Assembly (NCBI GenBank): GCA_016214855.1
Contig: JACRMT010000004.1
Coordinates: 744,001 to 808,000 of the forward strand
Length of the DNA stretch: 64,000 bases
Direction of reading: 5' to 3'
Source of the DNA: Nitrospirota bacterium
GTDB taxonomy: Bacteria > Nitrospirota > Thermodesulfovibrionia > Thermodesulfovibrionales > UBA6898
In this document: positions 17,836 through 27,005 of the stretch, piece by piece
Layout: the number at the start of each line of letters is the position of its first letter
Numbering within the stretch: position 1 is the stretch's first letter
Notes under the pieces: generated by a model
What the model was told of the DNA's origin: nothing
The model's input: only the letters and a program-made list of their open reading frames with translations
The model's database searches: none
Made by a program: the position numbers and the translations under genes

Positions 17836-19284
17836 TTACTTGAAATCCTCTTCCTGGAACCGCACGCCCATGCCAACATATCCTCCGCGATACCGTCTGC
17901 TCATAAGATTGTCCCCGCCGGCGCTCAGAAAAAGATTTTTGAAAAGGAAATAACTGACACCGGCCTTCAGATGCACGGTCTTGGCATTCTCCTCATTCTT
18001 CTGAAAGTCCCAGACATCAATTGATATTTTACCTTTATCATTACCAAAAAAATAGTCGCCGCCCACGCCCAGGGTATTTTCAAAAAGACCTAACCGCAGT
18101 GCGGCATTGTCAAAACGCTTTCCAAACTGTGTATTGAAGCGGATCTTGCTGCTGAGTTCTTCCTCCCTGACCGTCATCTCCGGCGGCGTCTTCGTAACGT
18201 CCCTGACAAGAGACGTCCTCGGAGAGCCTCCGACAACGCCGAAAATATAGGATTGATCCTTATCCGGCTGGAGCGTCACATCAAAAGATGCCTTGCCGTC
18301 CTTATTGCGGGCCAGGTATTCGGCCTGGAAGGTGATATAAGCCCTAAACCGATCCACAGCCGAAAGCGTCTTGCCCAGTTCGTCGGCAGTCTTGCTGATC
18401 GAATCATAGAGACGGTCATCCCTGACCAGCTTGCCGAGCGTGCCCTCACCCTTCTCGACCTGCCGGGCGATCTTGTCAAAGGAATCCACGGCGCTCCTGA
18501 TGCCCGGCCTGTTCTCTTCAAGGATGGACTTCAGGTCCCTGGTAGCCCTGTTCAGGTTCTCGATCAGTTCCGGCCCTGTGTTCCTGAGGGTTGCAGAGAA
18601 ATCCTTCATGTTCGTTATGGAAGCAGTAAGCGGGTCCCTGTTCTTGTCAACCAGTCCGTTCAGAGAGGCTGTCAGGGTGCTGATATTGTCAAGAACGTTT
18701 CTGAGCTTCTGGTCGTTCAGCGTGATCGTCCTGTTAAGGGTTGAAGAGATCTCTCTGAGATTGGCGATCGTCTCGCTCAAAGATTTTTTTGTCTTATCAT
18801 CGCCGAACACGTCATTCATTGCCTCTGTAAGCCTGGTAAAGCTCTGCGAAACATTGATAAGATTCCTCGCAAGGTCATCCATGTCCGCCACTTCCATCAC
18901 ATCTGTTATGGTATCGCCGTCCTTCAATGGGACCGCTTCGGGCGTGCCGATACGGATATCGAGGTATTTATCGCCGAGCAGGCCCGCTGACCGGATAGAT
19001 GCCTGGGCATTCCTGTAGATCCGGACGCCGGGGTCGATCTTCAGCCTGACACGAGCCTTCCCTTCAAAGAGCCCGATGTCCTCGACAACACCTGCATCCA
19101 CGCCGGCGATCTTCACCCTCGTCTTCTCATCAAGCCCGGCAGTTGAACTGAACACGATATGAACGGCATATCCCTTCTTTTTTGCCCAGTCCAGACCGCC
19201 GACTTTAAATGTCATGAACGTAAGAACAGCCAGCACGATCAGAGCAAATGCACCGACCTTAAGCTCTGTTGACAGTTCTTTCAT
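17836..19284 (-). CDS. mlaD: MlaD-family MCE protein with a C-terminal beta-rich extension
   Basis: Substrate-binding component of the Mla phospholipid transporter. Membrane anchor at residues 8-28 (LKVGAFALIVLAVLTFMTFK), MCE domain at about 38-118 (TRVKIAGVDAGVVEDIGL, GDKYLDIRIG), and a long helical stretch (about 130-310). The last 170 residues are beta-rich with alternating aromatic residues (AEYLARNKDGKASFDVTL, FENTLGVGGDYFFGN, the terminal VGMGVRFQEEDFK), as in outer-membrane barrel strands. E. coli MlaD is about 183 aa, so at 482 aa this could span the periplasm without MlaC. It overlaps mlaF by 26 bp. Confidence 0.9.
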   Translation of the reverse strand: MKELSTELKVGAFALIVLAVLTFMTFKVGGLDWAKKKGYAVHIVFSSTAGLDEKTRVKIAGVDAGVVEDIGLFEGKARVRLKIDPGVRIYRNAQASIRSAGLLGDKYLDIRIGTPEAVPLKDGDTITDVMEVADMDDLARNLINVSQSFTRLTEAMNDVFGDDKTKKSLSETIANLREISSTLNRTITLNDQKLRNVLDNISTLTASLNGLVDKNRDPLTASITNMKDFSATLRNTGPELIENLNRATRDLKSILEENRPGIRSAVDSFDKIARQVEKGEGTLGKLVRDDRLYDSISKTADELGKTLSAVDRFRAYITFQAEYLARNKDGKASFDVTLQPDKDQSYIFGVVGGSPRTSLVRDVTKTPPEMTVREEELSSKIRFNTQFGKRFDNAALRLGLFENTLGVGGDYFFGNDKGKISIDVWDFQKNEENAKTVHLKAGVSYFLFKNLFLSAGGDNLMSRRYRGGYVGMGVRFQEEDFK

Positions 19285-20038
19285 TATTCACTCCTTCTGC
19301 CTTGATGGGCCCCACGGCACTGCCCGTAATAAACTGTCGCACGACCGGATTGGCTGTATTGCGTATCTCATCGGGCGTCCCGGTCTCGATGATCGTTCCC
19401 TGATACAGCATCGAGATGCTGTCTGCTATTTTATACGAACTGTGCATGTCATGGGTAATGGCAACGGAGGTCACTTTCAGCCGCTCCCTCAGGTCAACGA
19501 TAAGATCATTGATCGCGTCCGCAGTTATCGGATCAAGACCCGTGGTCGGTTCATCATACAGGAGGATCTCCGGCTCATGTGCAATGGCCCGCGCAAGGCC
19601 GACCCGCTTCTTCATGCCGCCCGACAGCTCTGAAGGCATCAGGTTCTCCACATTCATGAGACCGACCAGTTTCAGCTTCTCAACGGCAATATCTTTAATC
19701 TCCCAGGGTTTCAGCGTCCCTTTACGGGAGAGGGCAAATCCGACATTTTCCCAGACGCTCATGGAGTCAAAGAGCGCTGCCATCTGGAAAAGCATGCCGA
19801 ACTTCTTTCTGACCTCATACAGTTCGTGTTCTGTAAGGCTGGCAATATCGAGATCATCGATCAGCACCCTTCCCCGGTCAGGCCTCAGGATACCGACAAT
19901 ATGCTTCAGAATCACGCTTTTTCCGGAACCGCTGCCGCCGATCACAACCCTGCTCTCGCCTTTTTTCACCACAAAGCTGGTACCCATGAGCACATGGTTC
20001 GAGTTGAATGACTTATACACATCATCCAGACGGATCAT
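19259..20038 (-). CDS. mlaF: ABC transporter ATPase MlaF
   Basis: ATP-binding subunit energising the MlaEFD phospholipid transporter. 259 aa with Walker A GGSGSGKSVILKHI, signature LSGGMKKRVGLARAI, Walker B LLYDEPTTGLDP and the switch His in AITHDMHS. The motif MFQMAALFDSMSVWENV matches MlaF proteins. Its start overlaps the mlaE stop by 4 bp and it is followed by mlaD, the standard gene order. Confidence 0.95.
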   Translation of the reverse strand: MIRLDDVYKSFNSNHVLMGTSFVVKKGESRVVIGGSGSGKSVILKHIVGILRPDRGRVLIDDLDIASLTEHELYEVRKKFGMLFQMAALFDSMSVWENVGFALSRKGTLKPWEIKDIAVEKLKLVGLMNVENLMPSELSGGMKKRVGLARAIAHEPEILLYDEPTTGLDPITADAINDLIVDLRERLKVTSVAITHDMHSSYKIADSISMLYQGTIIETGTPDEIRNTANPVVRQFITGSAVGPIKAEGVNNERTVNRA

Positions 20039-20829
20039 CTGAACAACCAGCTCGAGAGAAAATAGTCGGAGATCAGGATCGTCATGGAAGAGAGCACAAC
20101 AGCGCCGGTAGTGGCCTTGCCAACCCCTTCAGCTCCGCCGCTTGTATAAAACCCCTTGTAACTGCTTATGATCGATATGGCCCCACCAAAGAAACAGGCC
20201 TTGATCAGACCATTGTAAATATCGGCGCTTTCGAGATAGCTCCAGGACTGTTTCCAGTACACGACCGAACTGGTATTGAAGAGAACCACGGTAACAAAAT
20301 AACCGCCGATAATACCGATAATGTCAGCGCAGATCGTAAGTGCAGGCATCATGATCAGCCCGGCGACGAACCGCGGAACGATAAGATACTTGACCGGATT
20401 CGTTGCGAGCGTCTCAAGGGCATCGATCTGTTCGGTCACCCGCATGGTCCCCAGCTCGGCTGCCATGGCAGCGCCGGCCCTTCCCGACACGATAAGCCCG
20501 GTCAGCACCGGGCCCAGCTCTCTTGTCAGTGACATTGCAACTACTGTTCCGACAAGCGTCTCTGCGCCAAAGCGCTTAAAGCCCGTATAGGTCTGAAGGG
20601 CAAAGACCATGCCGGTGAATATTGCGGTAACGACAACCACCGGCACTGACCGCACGCCGACCTCGAGCATCTGCTTCAATATATTCGGGATATCGAGAGG
20701 AGGACGCACCAGCTGCTTCAGCGTGGCCAGAAGAAGAAGGAGTATTCTGCCGGTCTCCTCGGCAACAGCTGCACCTTTTCTGAGAAGAGATATCATGAAG
20801 CCGCCGAGGCGTTCGACAAGACGGATCAA
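20035..20829 (-). CDS. mlaE: ABC transporter permease MlaE
   Basis: Membrane subunit of the phospholipid transporter, 264 aa with about five to six helices. Family features: VVTAIFTGMVFALQTYTGFKRF, the conserved central SLTRELGPVLTGLIVSGRAGAAM and AAELGTMRVTEQIDALETLA. It overlaps alr upstream by 4 bp and mlaF downstream by 4 bp, consistent with a single transcript. Confidence 0.95.
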   Translation of the reverse strand: MIRLVERLGGFMISLLRKGAAVAEETGRILLLLLATLKQLVRPPLDIPNILKQMLEVGVRSVPVVVVTAIFTGMVFALQTYTGFKRFGAETLVGTVVAMSLTRELGPVLTGLIVSGRAGAAMAAELGTMRVTEQIDALETLATNPVKYLIVPRFVAGLIMMPALTICADIIGIIGGYFVTVVLFNTSSVVYWKQSWSYLESADIYNGLIKACFFGGAISIISSYKGFYTSGGAEGVGKATTGAVVLSSMTILISDYFLSSWLFR

Positions 20830-21923
20830 TTAAGAAATACCTTTCTGGCCCGCGTTCCCAGGGCAGTCAGAATTTCATACGGAATGGTATTGATCTTCTC
20901 TGCAAGCTCTGTCGCAGTGATCATCGCCTCACCCTGTGTGCCCAGGATCATCACCTCGTCCCCTTCCGAGACATTAGGGATATCAGTAACGTCTATCATG
21001 GTCATGTCCATGCAGACCCTGCCGACCACTGGCACCCTGCGGCCCTTAACCAGCATATCTGCATTGTTCGAAAAAAGCCGGCTGTAACCGTCCGCATAAC
21101 CAACAGGCACGACCGCTATGCGGCTGTCCCGTTTCGTAATAAACGTTCTCCCATAACTGACCGGAGAATCGGCAGGGAGATTTCGCACGGCAAGGACCTT
21201 TGTCTTGAGGCTCAAGACCGGTCTGAGCCCGAAGCCCTCTTTGAGGGGGGAATAGCCATATAAGGCAATGCCCGGCCGCACAGCATCGAACAATGCATCA
21301 GGCAGCGAGAGAAGCGCAGCGCTGTTAGCAATGTGACAGCAAAGGCTCAGCCTGGTGCGCGACTGTACGGCATCCCGCAGACCACCGAACAACTGCAGCT
21401 GCTGCCGGACATAGGTCCTGTCCGCAAGATCAGCGTCAGAAAAATGGCTCATAAGTCCTTCCAGCCTGATCCCTTCCATGCCTGCTATCTCAAGCGCTGA
21501 TTCAACAGCCTGCTCAGGCCTGAAACCGATCCTTCCCATGCCGGTGTCGATCTTGATATGCACGGGGATACGCGATCCTCTTTTCACTGCCTCGTCAGAG
21601 AAGATCCCGGCAGTTCTCATGTCTCTCAGCACAGGCACCAGACCATACCGGAAATAATCATCAGGAACTTCCTGGTCAATAAATACCAGGACCGGCACGG
21701 TGATGCCTGCCTCCCTCAGGAGTTTTGCTTCATCAACATAGGCTACCGCAAGAAGGTCCGTGCCTGCTGCCACGAGGCTTCTCGCAACCTCTACTGCGCC
21801 GTGGCCGTATGCATCAGCCTTGACAACACCGATCACGGCTCTCGTTCCTGCCCTGCTGCGCATGATCCGATAATTGTGCTGCAGAACAGAAAGGTCTATC
21901 TCAGCAACAGGGCCTCTATGCAC
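20826..21923 (-). CDS. alr: Alanine racemase
   Basis: PLP-dependent interconversion of L- and D-alanine for peptidoglycan. The catalytic Lys is in [13 protein letters not shown]; the second-base Tyr region is [15 protein letters not shown], with GYADGYSR before it. The most likely start is GTG 21923 ([19 protein letters not shown]), overlapping the tatA stop by 8 bp and behind a GAAGAG stretch; the frame extends to ATG 21965 inside tatA, but those 14 residues ([10 protein letters not shown]) look like tatA read in another frame. About 365 aa, normal for Alr. First enzyme of the packed run leading into mla and gsp genes. Confidence 0.93.
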   Translation of the reverse strand: MHRGPVAEIDLSVLQHNYRIMRSRAGTRAVIGVVKADAYGHGAVEVARSLVAAGTDLLAVAYVDEAKLLREAGITVPVLVFIDQEVPDDYFRYGLVPVLRDMRTAGIFSDEAVKRGSRIPVHIKIDTGMGRIGFRPEQAVESALEIAGMEGIRLEGLMSHFSDADLADRTYVRQQLQLFGGLRDAVQSRTRLSLCCHIANSAALLSLPDALFDAVRPGIALYGYSPLKEGFGLRPVLSLKTKVLAVRNLPADSPVSYGRTFITKRDSRIAVVPVGYADGYSRLFSNNADMLVKGRRVPVVGRVCMDMTMIDVTDIPNVSEGDEVMILGTQGEAMITATELAEKINTIPYEILTALGTRARKVFLN

Positions 21924-22131
21924 TCTTGTCTTTCTCTTCGTCCCTCTTTGCTTCGCCCTCCACATTCTTCTTGGGCGTCACATCGATCTCGTCGGGCTCA
22001 TTCGTCGCCTTCTTGAAATTCTTGATAGCCTTGCCCATGCCGCTTGCCAGCTCGGGGAGTCTCTTCGCCCCGAAAAGAACAAGAACAATGACGAGAATAA
22101 TGATAAGTTCCTGCATACCTAATCCAAACAT
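21916..22131 (-). CDS. tatA: Twin-arginine translocase subunit TatA
   Basis: A 71-residue pore-forming Tat component: an N-terminal short membrane helix ([20 protein letters not shown]), the [20 protein letters not shown] amphipathic helix, and an acidic tail ([13 protein letters not shown]). AAGGAGG precedes the ATG. The Tat system is relevant here because FdhA, the hydrogenase small subunit and HybA all carry Tat signals. tatC is not in the window. Confidence 0.95.
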   Translation of the reverse strand: MFGLGMQELIIILVIVLVLFGAKRLPELASGMGKAIKNFKKATNEPDEIDVTPKKNVEGEAKRDEEKDKSA

Positions 22132-22462
22132 TGTAAGCCTCCTTCTTCAGTCTCAATTGTTATCAAGACGTTTCTGTCATGGGACACCTCTGCTGCATCA
22201 GATCGTCCGGTATCAGCCTTCCAAGATAAAAAATCTTACGCATAAAGCAGTTGCATGACTTTATTAAAGTATATTTTGAAGACCTCTGTCGCTCTCGCGA
22301 TGAGTCATCCCCCCGAACTTCAACGAGGGCCTTGCAAGACAAAAAACGACTGTTTTCACCACGCGCAAGTATGAGCGCATCCATAAAGAATATATTCAGA
22401 TAGTCTATTAAAAAAATGCATGCAATACAAGCTAAAACTATGATTAGTAAAAGATTTTTTCC
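22132..22462. other. Intergenic region between tatA and the 6S RNA promoter
   Basis: About 330 bp of AT-rich divergent spacer containing the tatA promoter. A 73-codon minus-strand frame (22163-22384) has no ribosome-binding site and no recognisable content, and is not called. A small hairpin AAGATAAAAAATCTT (22228-22242) is visible; nothing else is supported. Confidence 0.4.
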
Positions 22463-22492
22463 TTGCTCATTCCATGCAATTTCTGGTATAAC
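22463..22492 (+). promoter_or_regulatory. Sigma-70-type promoter of the 6S-like RNA
   Basis: TTGCTC (22463-22468), 18-bp spacer, TATAAC (22487-22492). Transcription would start near 22499, just ahead of the predicted closing stem of the structured RNA. Confidence 0.6.
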
Positions 22493-22499
22493 AAAAGCA

Positions 22500-22701
22500 T
22501 GAAAATGGTGATTACCTGCCCTGTAGGTGATATGTGAAAAACTTAATCCGGCAAATTAGATCTTTCGGGAGCCTGTGTGATGCACTGGTGTGCATGTTGG
22601 CCATCTGCCAAAAGCCTGAAGGTGTATTTAAGGCACCCACCTATTTATTAGGCGGATCTAATTTTTCACGTACACGACAGGGCGGGCTTATATTCACCAA
22701 A
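22500..22701 (+). ncRNA. ssrS: Probable 6S RNA (SsrS)
   Basis: About 200 nt that fold by hand into one long rod. TGGTGA (22506-22511) pairs with TCACCA (22694-22699), GCCCTGT (22518-22524) with ACAGGGC (22677-22683), GTGAAAAA (22534-22541) with TTTTTCAC (22662-22669), and AAATTAGATC (22553-22562) with GATCTAATTT (22655-22664, alternative to the previous pairing). An open central region follows. Size, rod shape, an own promoter and location directly upstream of rarA (as for bsrA upstream of yrvN in Bacillus subtilis, from memory) all point to 6S RNA, which sequesters sigma-70 holoenzyme. No covariance model was run. The 111-codon frame across it is then spurious. Confidence 0.62.
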
Positions 22702-22852
22702 ATAACAATGCTGATGACTATGGTCCTGGAGCTTTTGGTTACGCACAACAAAAAAAATAATAGAGAAAACAATGGGTTCAAGTCTTTTATTTCGGGCTTT
22801 TTCATAGATTCCCTGCAAACATCTTTCCCCAAAGACGCTGTTTTCTCTGTAC

Positions 22853-22893
22853 CAAAAGGCCTTTTGTGACTATAGTCCGGCGCCGGACTATAG
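22853..22893 (+). promoter_or_regulatory. Two adjacent palindromes over the rarA translation start region
   Basis: A 14-bp palindrome (22853-22866, CAAAAGGCCTTTTG) is followed after 3 bp by a perfect 24-bp palindrome (22870-22893; half-site CTATAGTCCGGC). The second ends 3 bp before the rarA start codon and includes the first bases of its weak ribosome-binding site. It could be an operator, or an RNA hairpin limiting rarA translation; the first could terminate upstream RNA. Confidence 0.6.
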
Positions 22894-22896
22894 GAA

Positions 22897-24207
22897 TTGG
22901 AACTATTTAAGACCGAAAAGAAAGCCGCTCCGCTCGCCTGGAGGATGCAACCTGAGGATTTCGAGGATTTTCTCGGCCAGTCGCATCTGCTTGACAGGAA
23001 CAAGCCGCTCAGACGCCTCATAGAGGATGACAAGATCGTCTCGGTCATCTTTTACGGCCCCCCCGGCACCGGAAAGACCGCACTTGCTCACATCATTGCA
23101 CGTAAAACAAAGGCCCGCTTCATCTCTATCAATGCCGTAACAGCCGGGATCAAGGACATCAGGGAGGCAGTTGACTCATCTCGCGGACAGCGGGCGATCC
23201 TCTTTGTGGACGAGATCCACAGATTCAACAAAACACAGCAGGATGCGCTGCTCCCCCATGTCGAGAAGGGAGAGATCATCCTGGTCGGTGCGTCGACGCA
23301 GAATCCCTTCTTCTCGCTTGTTCCTGCCCTTTCTTCGCGCTCGCTTATCTTCCCGTTCAGACACCTACCGGCAGAAGAGCTGAAAAAGCTGCTCTACCGC
23401 GCGATCTCTGACAAAAAGGGGCTCGGGGAATATGAGATATCGCTTCAGGAAGAGGCGGCTGAATATATCGCCTCGGTAAGTGAAGGTGATGCGCGAAAGT
23501 CACTGAATATCCTTGAACTATCATTCCTTTCATCGCTTGGAAGCGGAACCGGTCCTGAAGATTTTTCGGGAGACGGAGCCATACACCGGGCGGCCATAAC
23601 CCTGGCGCAGGTGAAAGAGGTCACGCAGAACAGATCGATTTATTACGATGAAGACGAACATTACAACACCATTTCAGCCTTTATCAAGAGTATGCGCGGC
23701 TCTGACCCGGATGCCACGGTCTACTGGATGGCAAAGATGCTGGAGGCGGGCGAAGATCCGCTCTTCATTGCCCGCAGGATCGTTATCTGTGCAGCTGAAG
23801 ACGTCGGCAATGCAGATCCTCAGGCTCTTGTCGTGGCAGTCTCGGCGCTTCAGGCCTTCGAAAAGATAGGACTTCCTGAGGGAAGGATCCCTCTTTCCAT
23901 GGCAGCCCTGTATGTTGCGACCGCACCCAAGAGCAATGCAGCGTATGTTGCGATCGACAGTGCTATCGAGGCAGTCAGAAATGAACCTGCCCGGAACGTG
24001 CCGGATCACCTCAGGGACACCAGTTACAAAAGCGCAAAAAAGCTCGGTGCAGGAGCCGGGTATCTGTATCCCCACAGTTTTGCAGGACATTATGTGAAGC
24101 AGGCTTATCTGCCTGATCACAAAACCTTTTACACCCCCTCTTCCGAGGGCCTCGAAAAAATAATACAGGAAAGAATGAAAAAAAGGAGGGAAACACCAGA
24201 TGGATAG
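22897..24207 (+). CDS. rarA: Replication-associated recombination protein A (AAA+ ATPase)
   Basis: A 436-residue MgsA/RarA ATPase acting at stalled replication forks. Walker [13 protein letters not shown], Walker [12 protein letters not shown], sensor regions ([12 protein letters not shown]), and the C-terminal tetramerisation part ([34 protein letters not shown]). The start is TTG 22897: the N-terminal [19 protein letters not shown] matches the usual RarA start, and ATG 22945 would remove it. A perfect palindrome covers the ribosome-binding site, and the rny gene overlaps its end by 8 bp. Confidence 0.95.
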   Translation: MELFKTEKKAAPLAWRMQPEDFEDFLGQSHLLDRNKPLRRLIEDDKIVSVIFYGPPGTGKTALAHIIARKTKARFISINAVTAGIKDIREAVDSSRGQRAILFVDEIHRFNKTQQDALLPHVEKGEIILVGASTQNPFFSLVPALSSRSLIFPFRHLPAEELKKLLYRAISDKKGLGEYEISLQEEAAEYIASVSEGDARKSLNILELSFLSSLGSGTGPEDFSGDGAIHRAAITLAQVKEVTQNRSIYYDEDEHYNTISAFIKSMRGSDPDATVYWMAKMLEAGEDPLFIARRIVICAAEDVGNADPQALVVAVSALQAFEKIGLPEGRIPLSMAALYVATAPKSNAAYVAIDSAIEAVRNEPARNVPDHLRDTSYKSAKKLGAGAGYLYPHSFAGHYVKQAYLPDHKTFYTPSSEGLEKIIQERMKKRRETPDG

Positions 24208-25762
24208 CATGTTCTATGTTGGTATTGCCATCGCAATCGGCATTACTGTTGGTCTCGTGATGAGCCTTGTGTATAAGAGCACGCTGAAAGGTCAGAAGGC
24301 TACCATTGATGTTGACAAGGGCAAGACCATTGAGATCGCACAGAAAGAAGCTGAGCACATCAAAAAAGAAGCGACCCTGGAGGCAAAGGATATTGTCTAC
24401 CAGGCCAAGAGTGACGCAGAAAAGGAGCTCAGGGAGCGCCGCAATGAAGTTAACCAGCTGGAAAAGCGCCTTCGGCAGAAGGAGGAGACGCTTGACCGCA
24501 AGTTTGACCAGAACGAGAAGCGCGATCAGGAGCTGAACAAACGCGAACGTGACTGCACGGCAAAAGAACGTTCGGTGCAGGAAAAAGAGACCAGGTATAC
24601 GGAGATCCTCAGGGAACAGACAGCGATACTCGAAAAGCTCTCAGGCATCTCTTCTGAGGAGGCAAAACAGGAGATACTCAGACGGACCGAGGAAGAAGCA
24701 CGCCTGGAGGTCGGAAAACTTATCAAGAAGATCGAGGACGAAGCAAAGGAAACCGCTGAGAAAAAGGCAAAAGAGGTGATCGGCTTTGCAGTGCAGCGGT
24801 ATGCAAGCGACTATGTTGCTGATGCGACCGTCAGCGCAGTGAGTCTGCCGAGCGATGAGATGAAGGGCCGGATCATCGGCCGTGAAGGAAGGAACATCAG
24901 GGCTCTTGAGGCAGCAACAGGCGTTGACCTCATTGTTGACGACACGCCGGAAATGGTGACCCTTTCGGGTTTTGACCCGGTTCGGCGCGAGATCGCGAAG
25001 CAGTCGCTTGAGCGTCTGATCGCAGACGGCAGGATCCATCCTACGAGGATCGAGGAAGTTGTCGAGAAGGTAAAGAAAGAGGTTGATGCGAACATCAGGG
25101 AAGAAGGAGAAAAGGCTGTCTTTGACCTCGGCCTTTCCGGCATCCACCCGGAGCTTATCAAGACCCTCGGCAGACTGAAATACCGGACCTCTTACGGCCA
25201 GAACATCCTCCAGCACTCACGGGAGGTGGCGTATCTCGCAGGCATGATGGCTGCAGAGATAGGCTCAGATCAGAAGCTCGCCAAGCGCGCAGGCCTTCTG
25301 CATGACCTTGGCAAGGCGATAGACCATGATGTTGAAGGCTCTCATCAGGAGATCGGATCGAACCTTGCGAAGAAATTCGGCGAAAACTACAAGGTGGTAA
25401 ATGCCATATTCGCCCACCATGGAGATGCCGACCCGCTGACCGTTGAGGCGGCGCTGGTTGCAGCTGCAGATGCGCTCTCAGCAGCCCGGCCGGGCGTGAG
25501 GCGTGAAAGCATTGAACATTACCTGAAGCGTCTTGAGGACCTTGAGAAACTGGCACTCTCGTTCAAGGGCGTGGAAAAGTGCTATGCGATCCAGGCCGGA
25601 AGAGAGATCAGGATCATTGTCAAGCCTGAAGAGGTGAACGATGAACTGTCTGCCCTTATCGCCCGTGACCTCTCGAAAAAGATCGAGGCTGAGATGTCCT
25701 ATCCCGGACAGATCAAGGTGACGGTCATACGAGAATCAAGACATGTGGAATATGCAAAATAG
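24200..25762 (+). CDS. rny: Ribonuclease Y
   Basis: Membrane-anchored endoribonuclease initiating mRNA decay. N-terminal membrane helix ([20 protein letters not shown], about 4-24), a long charged coiled coil (30-200), KH domain ([19 protein letters not shown], about 215-280) and an HD domain ([17 protein letters not shown], metal ligands; later FAHHGDADP). 520 aa is typical. Its start lies 8 bp inside rarA behind AAAAGGAGG, so it is translationally coupled. The ymdB-like gene follows, as in other RNase Y bacteria. Confidence 0.96.
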   Translation: MDSMFYVGIAIAIGITVGLVMSLVYKSTLKGQKATIDVDKGKTIEIAQKEAEHIKKEATLEAKDIVYQAKSDAEKELRERRNEVNQLEKRLRQKEETLDRKFDQNEKRDQELNKRERDCTAKERSVQEKETRYTEILREQTAILEKLSGISSEEAKQEILRRTEEEARLEVGKLIKKIEDEAKETAEKKAKEVIGFAVQRYASDYVADATVSAVSLPSDEMKGRIIGREGRNIRALEAATGVDLIVDDTPEMVTLSGFDPVRREIAKQSLERLIADGRIHPTRIEEVVEKVKKEVDANIREEGEKAVFDLGLSGIHPELIKTLGRLKYRTSYGQNILQHSREVAYLAGMMAAEIGSDQKLAKRAGLLHDLGKAIDHDVEGSHQEIGSNLAKKFGENYKVVNAIFAHHGDADPLTVEAALVAAADALSAARPGVRRESIEHYLKRLEDLEKLALSFKGVEKCYAIQAGREIRIIVKPEEVNDELSALIARDLSKKIEAEMSYPGQIKVTVIRESRHVEYAK

Positions 25763-25801
25763 CTAAGTATAGGATCTGAAAATTGAACGAATATTATTTT
25801 A

Positions 25802-25879
25802 CAAATCTCCCCTCGCCCCTCTTTGCCAAAGAGGGGTATTATTCCTCCCTTTGGCAAAGGGAGGTTAGGAGGGATTTGT
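25802..25879. repeat. Dispersed palindromic repeat, copy B (rny-ymdB spacer)
   Basis: About 78 bp with AAATC and GATTT ends and two internal hairpins (CCCCTCTTTG...CAAAGAGGGG and CCTCCCTTTG...CAAAGGGAGG). Same family and same internal order as 13213-13291. It has no open frame of its own and lies wholly between genes here. Confidence 0.85.
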
Positions 25880-25916
25880 TGGTGAATTCAGTAATGGCAA
25901 TGAGACACTTATCAGC

Positions 25917-26699
25917 ATGAAGGTTTTATTTATCGGTGATATTGTCGGCAAGGTCGGGAGACAGGCAGTGAGCGCCTGTCTCCCCGGCCTTGTTGATAAA
26001 CAGAACATTGACCTGGTGATCGCCAATGGCGAAAATGTCGCTGCCGGTTTCGGCCTCACTGAGAGCCTTGTAAAGGACCTGTTCAGGATGGGCGTACACG
26101 TAATAACCACCGGCAACCATGTCTGGGACAAGAAAGATTTCGTCGGATATATTTCAAAAGAGAACCGCGTAATCCGGCCGGCCAATTTTGCACCGGGTGT
26201 CCCCGGGTACGGCAGCGTTATATACAGTCTGCCTGACAACACCAAGGTCGGCGTATTGAACCTCTCCGGCAGAATATTCATGACACCCGTAGACTGTCCG
26301 TTTCGTACTGCCCAGACAGAAATTGAGACCCTGCAGAAGGACGCAAAGATCATCATCGTTGACCTCCATGCAGAAGCTACGTCAGAAAAGGTTGCCTTCG
26401 GGTACTTCGTTGACGGCAAAGTGAGCGCTGTCATAGGAACACACACGCATGTGCAGACAGCTGACGAAAAGATACTCGCAAACGGCACTGCCTATATTAC
26501 GGATGTTGGAATGACCGGACCTGCTTATTCGGTAATCGGCATTGATGTTGACCAGATCATCAGGAGATTTTTAACCGGCATGCCTGACAGGTTCGAGACA
26601 GCCCAGGGCCAGGCAATTCTATCAGCGGTAGTTATTGATATTGACAAGGATTCAGGAAAGGCAAACGGAATAGAGAGGATACAACTTACCTATCCGTAG
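25917..26699 (+). CDS. ymdB: YmdB-like metallophosphoesterase
   Basis: A 260-residue calcineurin-like phosphoesterase of the YmdB family (TIGR00282 type), which hydrolyses 2',3'-cyclic nucleotides and was linked to RNase Y in Bacillus. Metal-binding residues are visible in FIGDIVGKVGR, IANGENVAAGFGL, TTGNHVWDKKD, IVDLHAEATSEK and IGTHTHVQTADE. It follows rny after a repeat-containing 154-bp gap and may be expressed with it. No clear ribosome-binding site precedes the ATG. The protein is soluble with no signal peptide. Confidence 0.92.
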   Translation: MKVLFIGDIVGKVGRQAVSACLPGLVDKQNIDLVIANGENVAAGFGLTESLVKDLFRMGVHVITTGNHVWDKKDFVGYISKENRVIRPANFAPGVPGYGSVIYSLPDNTKVGVLNLSGRIFMTPVDCPFRTAQTEIETLQKDAKIIIVDLHAEATSEKVAFGYFVDGKVSAVIGTHTHVQTADEKILANGTAYITDVGMTGPAYSVIGIDVDQIIRRFLTGMPDRFETAQGQAILSAVVIDIDKDSGKANGIERIQLTYP

Positions 26700-26716
26700 A
26701 ACTTCCGTCGGACAGT

Positions 26717-26992
26717 TCAACTACAGATTGGTGGAGTAGCGGCGGTAATTACTTCGGATTCCATCTCTTTTGAGACGTCATCGATAATAACAGATATGAC
26801 CTTCAGGGCCTCCTGGGCGGCTGCTTCATCAACCTTCTGGAGTGCGAACCCTGCATGCACCAGCACATAGTCTCCGATCTCAACGTCCTCGGCCATCAGC
26901 ATAAGATTTATCTCCCTGCGTGCACCGTATACGTCGACAACAGCCCTGAACTGGTCTTTCTCGATGATCTTTGACGGAATGGCAAGACACAT
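26717..26992 (-). CDS. hybG: Hydrogenase maturation chaperone HypC/HybG
   Basis: A 91-residue HypC-family protein. The essential N-terminal Cys is present (MCLAIPSKI), followed by the OB-fold (AVVDVYGARREINLMLM, VEIGDYVLVHAGFALQKVD). HypC carries the Fe(CN)2CO moiety between HypD and the large subunit. As the last gene of the operon it corresponds in position to E. coli hybG. hypA, B, D, E and F are not in the window. Confidence 0.93.
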   Translation of the reverse strand: MCLAIPSKIIEKDQFRAVVDVYGARREINLMLMAEDVEIGDYVLVHAGFALQKVDEAAAQEALKVISVIIDDVSKEMESEVITAATPPICS

Positions 26993-27005
26993 GGACTATT
27001 ATACC

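Noticed and set aside
22163-22384. 73-codon minus-strand ORF upstream of tatA
   Set aside because: No ribosome-binding site, no similarity recognised, in a region expected to hold the tatA promoter.
22534-22869. 111-codon plus-strand ORF before rarA
   Set aside because: It overlaps the predicted 6S RNA and two palindromes, begins with a GTG inside an RNA stem and has no family features.
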